Assembly (NCBI GenBank): GCA_009839925.1
Contig: VXOS01000142.1
Location: 69,110-127,824, forward strand
Length of the DNA stretch: 58,715 nucleotides
Source: Chloroflexota bacterium
GTDB taxonomy: Bacteria; Chloroflexota; Dehalococcoidia; UBA2979
Reading direction: 5' to 3'
Of this stretch, positions 8,658 to 15,803 are shown piece after piece. Numbering within the stretch: position 1 is the first letter of the stretch; each line of letters starts with the position of its first letter. Under the pieces are notes generated by a model. The model did not search any database. It was not told the DNA's origin and was given only the letters and a program-made list of their open reading frames with translations. A program made the position numbers and the translations under genes.

Positions 8658-9889
8658 GCGCGGAGGGGACGCGGGTGCGGCCGCTCGAGGGGTTGCGCGT
8701 GATCGCGGTCGACCAGTACGGGGCCGGCCCGTTCGCGACGCTGCACCTCGCCGACCTCGGCGCGGACGTGATCAAGATCGAGGATCCGGCGGCCGGCGGC
8801 GACATGGGCCGCTACGTTCCGCCCTACGCCGAGGAGCAGGACAGCCTCTTCTTCCAGGCGCTCAACCGCGGCAAGCGCAGCCTCGCGCTCGACCTGCGCT
8901 CACCCGAGGGCGCCGCCGTCCTCGGCGACCTCGTCGAGGTCTCGGACGCGCTGTTCTGCAACCTGCGGGGCGACGGCCCGGCGCGGCTCGGGCTGACCTA
9001 CGAGCAGCTGCGGCATCGCAACCCGCGCATCGTCTGCTGCTGGCTGAGCGGCTACGGGGCAAGCGGGTCGCGCGCCAGCGAGCCGGCGTTCGACTACCTG
9101 ATCCAGGCGGAGCTCGGCTACATGGCGATCACCGGCGAGCCCGGCGGCCCGCCGACCCGCTCCGGCGTATCCGTCGTCGACTGGTCGGCGGGCTACGCGG
9201 CCGCCTTCGCGCTGCTGGCCGGCGTACAGCAGGCGCAGCGCAGCGGCCGAGGATCGGACATCGACCTCTCGCTTTATGAGATCGGGCTTGGGATGCTCAA
9301 CTACGTGGCCTCGTGGCATCTCACGCGCGGCTACCAGCCGGAGCGGCTGCCGGGCTCGGCGCATCCCAGCCTGGTGCCCTCGCAAGTCTTCGCGACTGCG
9401 GACGGGCACATCTTCGTGATGTGCAACAAGGAGTCCTTCTACGGCGCGCTCTGCGAGGCGATCGCACGCCCGGACCTCGCTGCGGACCCACGCTTCGCGA
9501 ATGCCGCGGCCCGCCTCGAGCATCGCGAGACGCTCGTCGCGCTCCTCGCCGAGGTGTTCGCGCAGCGACCGACGGCGGACTGGATGGAGGCGCTGCTCGG
9601 GATCGTACCGGTCGCCGTGCCTCGGGGAGTCCCGGAGGCGCTCGCCGACGAGTTCCTGCGCGAGCGCGGCGACATCGTCGAGGTCGAGCACGAGCGCTTC
9701 GGTCCCTTGCAGCAGATCGCGACCCCGTTCCGCTTCGTTGGCGACGAGCCGGACTACCGGGCCGCCTCGGCGCTGGGCGAGGACAGCGAGGACGTGCTGT
9801 CCTCCGTACTCGGCTACGACGCGGAGCGGATCGCCGCGCTGCGCGAGGCAGGCGCCGTCGCGGGTCCCGAACGGACGCCCGCCCGATGA
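8654..9889 (+). CDS. CaiB/BaiF family (type III) CoA transferase
   Basis: About 411 aa, one full CaiB/BaiF domain. N-terminal LEGLRVIAVDQYGAGPFATLHLADLGADVIKIE is typical of the family. The conserved acidic nucleophile is present in SDIDLSLYE. These enzymes move CoA between carboxylic acids; paired with a MaoC dehydratase and an acyl-CoA dehydrogenase it probably activates the acid degraded by this operon. The GTG start overlaps the upstream TGA, and the stop overlaps the next ATG (ATGA). Codon use matches its neighbours. Confidence 0.9.
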   Translation: MSAEGTRVRPLEGLRVIAVDQYGAGPFATLHLADLGADVIKIEDPAAGGDMGRYVPPYAEEQDSLFFQALNRGKRSLALDLRSPEGAAVLGDLVEVSDALFCNLRGDGPARLGLTYEQLRHRNPRIVCCWLSGYGASGSRASEPAFDYLIQAELGYMAITGEPGGPPTRSGVSVVDWSAGYAAAFALLAGVQQAQRSGRGSDIDLSLYEIGLGMLNYVASWHLTRGYQPERLPGSAHPSLVPSQVFATADGHIFVMCNKESFYGALCEAIARPDLAADPRFANAAARLEHRETLVALLAEVFAQRPTADWMEALLGIVPVAVPRGVPEALADEFLRERGDIVEVEHERFGPLQQIATPFRFVGDEPDYRAASALGEDSEDVLSSVLGYDAERIAALREAGAVAGPERTPAR

Positions 9890-11052
9890 GCGCGCTGCCC
9901 GCGAGCGACGAGGCGCGCGAGCTGCTGGTCGCGAACCTGCGGGACTGGGTGCGGCGCCGCGTGCTGCCCGTCGCGCGAGAGTACGAGCTGCGCGACGAGT
10001 ACCCGGCCGAGCTGGTGCAGGACATGCGCGATCTCGGCCTGTTCGGCGCGGTCATCGATCCCGCCAACGGCGGCGCGGGCCTGAGCTACGAGGCCTACGT
10101 GGCCGCCGTCGAGGAGGTCTCGCGCGGCTGGATGACGCTGGCCGGGGTCTTCAACTCGCACTTGATCCTCTCGCACATCGTCGAGCGCTTCGGCAGCGAC
10201 GAGCAGCGGGCGCGCTTCCTGCCCGGCCTCACCTCGGGCGAGGCGCAGGGCGCCCTCGCGCTGACCGAGCCGGGCGCGGGCAGCGACGTGCAGGCGATCG
10301 CCACGACGGCGCGACGCGACGGCGATGTCTACGTGCTGAACGGCCAGAAGCAGTTCATCACCAACGGCCGGCGCGCCCGCTACGTCGCCGTCCTCGCCAG
10401 GACGGATCCGGCCGCGCAACCGCCGCATCGCGGGATGGCGGTCCTCATCGTCGAACGCGGCACGCCGGGCTTCAGCGTCGGGCGCGACTTCGAGAAGCTC
10501 GGCTACCGGGGCATCGAGACATCCGAGCTGTTTTTCGACGACTGCGCCGTGCCCGCCGACAACCTCGTGGGCGGCGAGGGGCGCGGCTTCCAGCAGGTGA
10601 TGGCGGGACTGGAGCTGGGCCGCCTCAACGTCGCGGCGCGCGGGGTCGGCCTGGCGCGCGCGGCCTACGAGGACGCCCTCGCCTACGCGCAGGAGCGCCA
10701 CACCTTCGGCGTGCCGATCGCCGAGCACCAGGCGATCCAGATGAAGCTTGCCGACATGTCCGTCGCGATCGAGGCGGCCCGCTTGCTCACGCAGCGCGCG
10801 GCGCGCCTGAAGGACGCCGGGCAGCGCGTCGACCTCGAGGCCGGTCAGGCCAAGCTTTTCGCGACCGAGGCGGCGCAGCTGTGCGCCCTCGAGGGGCTGC
10901 GTATCCACGGCGGCGCCGGCTACATGCAGGATCTGCCGGTGGAGCGCTACCTCCGCGACGCGCCCCTGCTGATCGTCGGCGAGGGCACGAACGAGGTGCA
11001 GCGCCTGGTGATCGCGCGCCGCCTGCGCGAGCCGGCGCGAGGCGAAGGCTAG
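9886..11052 (+). CDS. Acyl-CoA dehydrogenase
   Basis: A 388-aa flavoprotein of the usual length for the family. FAD/substrate signatures are ALTEPGAGSD and FITNGRRARYVAV; the C-terminal VGEGTNEVQRLVIARRL carries the Glu of the EGTxE segment used as base in short/medium-chain and glutaryl-type enzymes. It oxidises an acyl-CoA to the 2-enoyl-CoA. The ATG overlaps the CaiB stop by 4 bp. Gene order (hydratase, CoA transferase, dehydrogenase) suggests one degradation pathway for a carboxylic acid; the chain length is not deducible. Confidence 0.92.
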   Translation: MSALPASDEARELLVANLRDWVRRRVLPVAREYELRDEYPAELVQDMRDLGLFGAVIDPANGGAGLSYEAYVAAVEEVSRGWMTLAGVFNSHLILSHIVERFGSDEQRARFLPGLTSGEAQGALALTEPGAGSDVQAIATTARRDGDVYVLNGQKQFITNGRRARYVAVLARTDPAAQPPHRGMAVLIVERGTPGFSVGRDFEKLGYRGIETSELFFDDCAVPADNLVGGEGRGFQQVMAGLELGRLNVAARGVGLARAAYEDALAYAQERHTFGVPIAEHQAIQMKLADMSVAIEAARLLTQRAARLKDAGQRVDLEAGQAKLFATEAAQLCALEGLRIHGGAGYMQDLPVERYLRDAPLLIVGEGTNEVQRLVIARRLREPARGEG

Positions 11053-11079
11053 CGTGATGGTGACGGACGGGAGCCGCGC

Positions 11080-12615
11080 GTGAGCCCGGCCAGCAACTAC
11101 GCACGGCTCAGCTACGGGCTGAAGCGCTACACCGACTCGCTGCGGCGCTACATCGACCGCCGGGTGCGCGAGGACTGGTGGGACGAGTACGTCCTCACGA
11201 GCCTCCCCGCCGAGCAGATCGCCGCCCTCGACCGGGAACGCAGGCTGCACGCCGACGACGTCGACGAGGCGCGCGAGGGTGTGTTGCCCAAGGCCGGAAC
11301 CGAGTTCCTCGATGCGCGCCACTTCGCGGCGATCTACCGGGAGCGCTTCCGCGCCAACGAGCGCACGACGGATCTGATGCGCCACGTGCAGGAGATCCAC
11401 GACCAGTGGTCCGATCCTCTCGAGGGCGACTACGCCACCGAGGACGTCGACCAGGCGCTCAGCGCCATGCACGAGGCGCTGGCGTACTACCAGCTGCCGG
11501 CCGCCGCGGAGCTGCTCGCGCTGCGTGAGGGCGGCGATCCCCCGCGCAGCGCCTACGTGGAGCTGAGCGAGGAGATCAAGAGCCACAGCGATGGGCTGCG
11601 CCGCGTCTTCCTCGACTGGGCCGAGCGCGAGTCGCCCGGCGATTGGTGGGAGCGACGCATCAGCGAGCAGCGACGGGCGTCGGTGGCACGACACCTCGAG
11701 GACGCGGCGCAGCTGACGGCCGAGGAGCTTGTGGACCTGCTCGGCCCCGCCGACTTCACGGCGATCGCGCTCGACAACTGCGATCTTAGCGGCCCGGAGC
11801 GCTCGCTGCTGCGCACGGTGCTCCGGGTGCGTCGCAGCTGGTCGCACCCGTCGAGCGGCGAGTACCCGGATGGCTACGTCGCCGAGGCCGCGGAGTGGCT
11901 CCGCGAGGCCCTCGATACAGTCGCGGACGCCGTCGACGAGTTGCTGGAGCCGATCCCGGCCGACGAGGAGGAGCCTGAAGAGTCGGAGGCGGCGGAGCCG
12001 GAAGCGGAAGCAGAGGAAGCCCGCCGCGTCACCATCGCCGACTACTTCACGTGCGGGATCGTCGTCGCGTTCCTCGGAGCGTTCGCCGTAGGCGTGATCC
12101 TCGTCGGGCTTGCGCTGCTTGGGACGCGGACCTGGCCAGTCGATCGCGCGCTCGACGCATCGAGCGCGGCCGCCAACGCGGTCGGCGAATTCGTGGACAG
12201 CGTGACCGGCACGACGCCACCGGACGCGACCGCCACCCCGATTCCGACGGCGACGGCCACGCCGACGGCGACGCCCTCGCCCAGGCCGTCGGCCACTGCT
12301 ACGCCGACGGCCACGTCCACGGCAACGCCCACACCGACGGCGACCCCGACGCCGATCGCGACGCCGACCGCGACGCCGCCACCCTCACTCGCGCTTGAAC
12401 GGGCGATCGGGAACACGGACGGTGACGGCGTCTCGCTCCGCGACGACTGCGCCGACGACGCCCGCTTCTCCGCCCCCGGCGAGGGCTGGCCGGAGGGCCA
12501 GGCCATCGAGGTGATCGAGGTGGGCAGCGATCGCTGCGAGGGCTGGCTGCTGGCGCAGGCGGACGGCGTCGCCTCGTGGGTTCGTGAGGAGTATGTCGTC
12601 GATCGCGAGCAGTAG
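11080..12615 (+). CDS. Membrane protein: two Swt1-like HEPN domains, TM helix, Thr/Pro stalk, SH3b-like domain
   Basis: 511 aa from a GTG start with GACGGGAG upstream. Residues about 10-145 and 165-300 are two related helical repeats resembling Swt1-type HEPN domains. The second keeps an Rx4H motif (RRSWSHP) like the HEPN RNase site; in the first it is degenerate (HDQWSDP). An acidic linker, one TM helix (about 321-350) and a Thr/Pro-rich stalk (TATPTPTATP repeats) follow, then a C-terminal SH3b-like fold (DGDGVSLRDDC to GVASWVREEYV). Predicted topology: HEPN domains inside, SH3b outside, possibly on the cell wall. Function unknown; an envelope-linked RNase or sensor is a guess. It starts 28 nt after the acyl-CoA dehydrogenase and ends convergently with the next gene. 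Confidence 0.75.
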   Translation: MSPASNYARLSYGLKRYTDSLRRYIDRRVREDWWDEYVLTSLPAEQIAALDRERRLHADDVDEAREGVLPKAGTEFLDARHFAAIYRERFRANERTTDLMRHVQEIHDQWSDPLEGDYATEDVDQALSAMHEALAYYQLPAAAELLALREGGDPPRSAYVELSEEIKSHSDGLRRVFLDWAERESPGDWWERRISEQRRASVARHLEDAAQLTAEELVDLLGPADFTAIALDNCDLSGPERSLLRTVLRVRRSWSHPSSGEYPDGYVAEAAEWLREALDTVADAVDELLEPIPADEEEPEESEAAEPEAEAEEARRVTIADYFTCGIVVAFLGAFAVGVILVGLALLGTRTWPVDRALDASSAAANAVGEFVDSVTGTTPPDATATPIPTATATPTATPSPRPSATATPTATSTATPTPTATPTPIATPTATPPPSLALERAIGNTDGDGVSLRDDCADDARFSAPGEGWPEGQAIEVIEVGSDRCEGWLLAQADGVASWVREEYVVDREQ

Positions 12616-12624
12616 CGCGGGCCG

Positions 12625-13419
12625 CTACTGGCGCGGCGGTGGTCGCAGGGCGTAGCTCTCCGGCTCGCGCAGCCATTCCCGGTCCGCGAAGTGGGAGCGC
12701 AGCGCCAGCGCGACCTCGGCGAGCACGGCCTCACTCGTGGCCGGGGAGCGGGTGTCCAGCCAGGGCGCGATCCGGCGTCCCAGCCCGGTCTGGCGCGCGG
12801 CGGCGTCCAGCCAGTCCGTCGTCGGGTGCGCGCCCTCCTCCAGGATGCAGGCCAGCCGTGTGAGCGCGCTTGCCGCCTCGCCGCCGGCGATCGCCTCGCT
12901 CGCCTCGATCGAGGCCGCGTGCGCGCGCTCCAGCGCCTCCAGTGCGCGTACCGCCTGCAGGTAGAGCGGCCGCACCAGGCGCTCCAGCGCGCCGCCGGGG
13001 AGGCGCCGCGCGGCGGCCGCGAGGCGCTCCGCGCGCCCGCTGGGATCGTGCAGCGCGGCGGCGTGACAGAACTCCCAGCGGACCTCCAGCGAGCGGCGCG
13101 AGACGCCATCGAGCAGCGCCTCGACCCCGTCCGTGGTGGCCACGGTGGTCTCGATCGCCTCGTCGCCCACGCGTCGCAGCCGATGGCGCAGCAGCGGCTC
13201 TCGCCAGTCCGCGTCCAGGTCGCGCACGTCGGCGGCGTCGACGACCAGCCAGAGCCGGTGCGGTCCCCCCGGAGCGCCTTCCGGCGGCTCCACGGCGAGC
13301 AGGGTCAGCACATAGGGGCGATCGTTCCAGGGCGGCGCCTCAAGCAGCCCACGGGCCCGCGCGGCCAGCGGCACGACGGCTTCTCCTCCGTCGCGCGGTT
13401 CGCCGTCGTGCGCGCTCAC
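12625..13419 (-). CDS. Nucleotidyltransferase-like hypothetical protein
   Basis: 264 aa, not confidently recognised. The middle (EVRWEFCHAAALHDPSGRAE) and the helical C-terminus (ALTRLACILEEG, then PTTDWLD) resemble the regions after the catalytic core in minimal nucleotidyltransferase proteins, but a clear GSxxxG...DxD active-site motif is not seen, so any nucleotidyltransferase fold may be inactive. The GTG start overlaps the stop of the flavodoxin gene by 4 bp, so it is the last gene of a reverse-strand operon. It is convergent with the HEPN protein gene, 9 nt apart; HEPN and nucleotidyltransferase domains often occur together, though usually in one operon. Confidence 0.5.
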   Translation of the reverse strand: MSAHDGEPRDGGEAVVPLAARARGLLEAPPWNDRPYVLTLLAVEPPEGAPGGPHRLWLVVDAADVRDLDADWREPLLRHRLRRVGDEAIETTVATTDGVEALLDGVSRRSLEVRWEFCHAAALHDPSGRAERLAAAARRLPGGALERLVRPLYLQAVRALEALERAHAASIEASEAIAGGEAASALTRLACILEEGAHPTTDWLDAAARQTGLGRRIAPWLDTRSPATSEAVLAEVALALRSHFADREWLREPESYALRPPPRQ

Positions 13420-13925
13420 GAGGCGCCCTCGAGGCGAACGGCCAGGCGGGCGACGCGCCGGCCGAGGGCGCGCGCCTGCTCGCGGTCGTCGTCCGTGACC
13501 GCGCCGGCTGCCGTCGCGCCGTAGTAGGAACCGGATCGCCGCATCCGCTCACTCCAGGGCAGGCCGACGAAGATCATGCCGTGCCCGACCAGCAGGTGCA
13601 TGAGCTGCTGCAAGGTCGCCTCCAGCCCGCCGTGCGGCGACCAGCCGGCGGCGAACGCGCCGCCGGGCTTGCCCGCCAGCTCGCCGGACTCCCAGAGATC
13701 GCCCGACTGGTCGAGCCAGACCTTCAACTCTCCCGTCATCCCGGTCCAGTTCGGAGATCCGAGGATCAGCGCGTCGCAGCGCAACAGCTCGGCCGGGTCG
13801 GCTTCGCCGATGCGCAGGGTTCGCAGCGCCGCGCCCTCGATGCTGCGCACGCCCTCGCCGACGGCGTCGGCGAGCTGCTGCACGAGGCCGGCGCGGCTGT
13901 CGTAGACCAGCAGGATTCGGGTCAT
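13416..13925 (-). CDS. Flavodoxin / WrbA-like NAD(P)H-quinone oxidoreductase family protein
   Basis: 170 aa from the ATG of MTRILLVYDSRAG. The N-terminal strand-loop ILLVYDSRAGLVQQLA is the FMN phosphate-binding region, LILGSPNWTGMTGELKVWLD the second flavin loop, and GGLEATLQQLMHLL matches WrbA-like proteins. It probably transfers electrons or reduces quinones. The ORF track starts upstream in the neighbouring gene; MTRILL is the natural start. It lies 22 nt downstream of the small membrane protein gene and overlaps the next gene by 4 bp. Confidence 0.85.
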   Translation of the reverse strand: MTRILLVYDSRAGLVQQLADAVGEGVRSIEGAALRTLRIGEADPAELLRCDALILGSPNWTGMTGELKVWLDQSGDLWESGELAGKPGGAFAAGWSPHGGLEATLQQLMHLLVGHGMIFVGLPWSERMRRSGSYYGATAAGAVTDDDREQARALGRRVARLAVRLEGAS

Positions 13926-13947
13926 CGCCAGCGCCCGGCCGCCGCGC

Positions 13948-14220
13948 TCAATCCTCGGTCGATTGCTCGGTGACGACGCGGCGGATGCGGGTGACGCGCT
14001 CATCGACGAGCGCGTCGGGGCCCTCCTCGCCGTCCGGATCGAGGGCGTCGCGAAGCCAGGTGATCAGCACGGCGGCGCCGCCGTAGGCGATGAACCACTC
14101 GCAGCCCTGGAGCAGCGCGAGCGCGCCTGCGTGGCCGTTGCGGCGATGGCGGAACGAGCCCCAGGCCACGCCCGCGACGAACGCGGCGGCGGCAAGGCCG
14201 AACTGCTGCTTCTCGTTCAT
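13948..14220 (-). CDS. Small membrane protein, hypothetical
   Basis: A 90-aa protein starting MNEKQQFGLAAAAFVAG, with GGGGGA just upstream of the ATG. One or two hydrophobic segments (AAAAFVAGVAWGSF; WFIAYGGAAVLITWL) are followed by an acidic/basic tail (DPDGEEGPDALVDERV). It is not recognised as a known family. It is the first gene of the reverse-strand operon with flavodoxin and the nucleotidyltransferase-like protein, and is divergent from the molybdenum hydroxylase operon. Confidence 0.65.
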   Translation of the reverse strand: MNEKQQFGLAAAAFVAGVAWGSFRHRRNGHAGALALLQGCEWFIAYGGAAVLITWLRDALDPDGEEGPDALVDERVTRIRRVVTEQSTED

Positions 14221-14395
14221 CCGTCCCCCGGCATCGTCTGTTCGGGAATCATCGTACGGCGCGTGCCGAGGCCGGTACAGCGCGCACCCGAGCCTCGCGG
14301 CGGGCGGGCCGAGCCGTACTGCGCAGTTCCGCGATCCTGCGGTATGCTGCGCGGCGGCGTGCGCTCGCTCGCCAACGGCAGGGAGGGATACGCAT

Positions 14396-15289
14396 TTGCA
14401 GGCGTTGAAGGTGGTCCGGCCTACCACCATCGCGGAGGCCATCGAACAACTGAACGAAGGAGGCGACGGGGCCCGTCCGCTCGCGGGTGGGACCGACGTG
14501 ATCGTGATCGCCCGGGCGCGAGTCCGGGACATCGACGTACTCGTGGACGTGAAGCAGATTCCGGAGCTGACCGCCATCGAGTGGGATCCCGACTCCGGGC
14601 TCACGATCGGGGCGGCGACGCCGTGCTACGAGCTTTACGGCAACGCGGACGTCGTCCAGAACTACCCGGCGATCATTGACTCCGCGACGCTGATCGGCGG
14701 CACGGGGATCCAGGGGCGCGCCAGCTTCGGCGGGAACCTCTGCAACTCCTCGCCGTCCGGTGACACGATCCCGACGCAGATCGTGCTCGAGGGCGTCGCG
14801 AACATCGCTGGCCCGAATGGCGAGCGCTCCGTGCCGGTCGAGGACTTCTGCACGGGTCCGGGCCGCAACGTGCTCGGGCAGGGCGAGTTCGTGGTCTCGA
14901 TCTCGTTCCCCGCGCCCGACGCCAGCGGGGGCGCGCGTTTCCTGCGCTTCATCCCCCGCAACGAGATGGACATCGCGGTCTGCAACGCCGCCTCGGCGGT
15001 GAAGCTGGACGGCGACACCGTGCGCTGGGCGCGCGTCTCGATCGGAGCGGTGGCGCCGACGCCGCTGCTCGTGCAGGGCGCGGCCGACGCGCTCGTCGGG
15101 AAGCCGCTCACGGACGAGACGATCGAGGCCGCTGCGGAAGCCTCCAAGGACGCCGCGACGCCGATCGACGATATGCGGGGTTCGATCAAGCAGCGCAAGC
15201 ACCTCTCCGCGGTGCTGACCAGGCGCACGCTGCAGCAGGCGGCGAGGCGGGCGCGCGGCGAAGATATCCCGTCGGTGGGAGGACACTAA
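14396..15289 (+). CDS. Molybdenum hydroxylase FAD-binding medium subunit (CoxM-like)
   Basis: About 297 aa. FAD-binding signatures of the CoxM/XdhB family are PLAGGTDVIV and ASFGGNLCNSSPSGD (variant of the TIGGN loop). It carries electrons from the 2Fe-2S subunit via FAD to the final acceptor. The most likely start is TTG 14396 with GGGAGGGA about 8 nt upstream; no ATG or GTG fits, and the ORF track extends far upstream into noncoding DNA. It opens a medium-small-large operon; the small subunit starts 1 nt after its stop. Confidence 0.92.
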   Translation: MQALKVVRPTTIAEAIEQLNEGGDGARPLAGGTDVIVIARARVRDIDVLVDVKQIPELTAIEWDPDSGLTIGAATPCYELYGNADVVQNYPAIIDSATLIGGTGIQGRASFGGNLCNSSPSGDTIPTQIVLEGVANIAGPNGERSVPVEDFCTGPGRNVLGQGEFVVSISFPAPDASGGARFLRFIPRNEMDIAVCNAASAVKLDGDTVRWARVSIGAVAPTPLLVQGAADALVGKPLTDETIEAAAEASKDAATPIDDMRGSIKQRKHLSAVLTRRTLQQAARRARGEDIPSVGGH

Positions 15290-15290
15290 C

Positions 15291-15758
15291 GTGACGGATC
15301 GCATGATCGTTTCGGCCACCATCAACGGCGAGCCGCTTGAGTTCCTCGCCGACCAGCGCGACAGCCTCCTCGAGGCGCTGCGCGAGCGCATCGGCCTGAC
15401 GGGCACGAAGGAGGGCTGCAACGACGGCAACTGCGGCGCCTGCTCCGTGCTCATGGACGGCCGCCTCGTCAACTCCTGCCTCGTCATGGCAGCCGAAGTC
15501 GAGGGCGCCGACGTCACCACCGTCGAGGGCCTGGCGACCGAAGACGGACTGATCCCCTTGCAGCAGGCCTTCCTGGAGGAGGCGGCGCTGCAGTGCGGCA
15601 TCTGCACCCCCGGCTTCCTTGTCGCCTCGAAGGCGCTGCTCGACGCCAACCCGAACCCGACCGAGTACGAGGCCCGCTACTGGCTGGCCGGCAACCTCTG
15701 CCGCTGCACGGGTTACGACAAGATCATCCGCGCGGTCCTGAAGGCCGCCGAGGCATAG
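15291..15758 (+). CDS. Molybdenum hydroxylase 2Fe-2S small subunit (CoxS-like)
   Basis: 155 aa, standard length. Plant-type [2Fe-2S] cluster ligands lie in GCNDGNCGACSVLMDGRLVNSC; the second helical cluster has CGICTPGF and CRCTGY. It relays electrons from the Mo cofactor to FAD. GTG start with GGGAGGAC upstream. It lies between the medium and first large subunit in the same operon. Confidence 0.95.
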   Translation: MTDRMIVSATINGEPLEFLADQRDSLLEALRERIGLTGTKEGCNDGNCGACSVLMDGRLVNSCLVMAAEVEGADVTTVEGLATEDGLIPLQQAFLEEAALQCGICTPGFLVASKALLDANPNPTEYEARYWLAGNLCRCTGYDKIIRAVLKAAEA

Positions 15759-15803
15759 CGCCTCCGAGGAGAGCCATTCCGAGACCAGGCAGGAGGACCA
15801 CTC

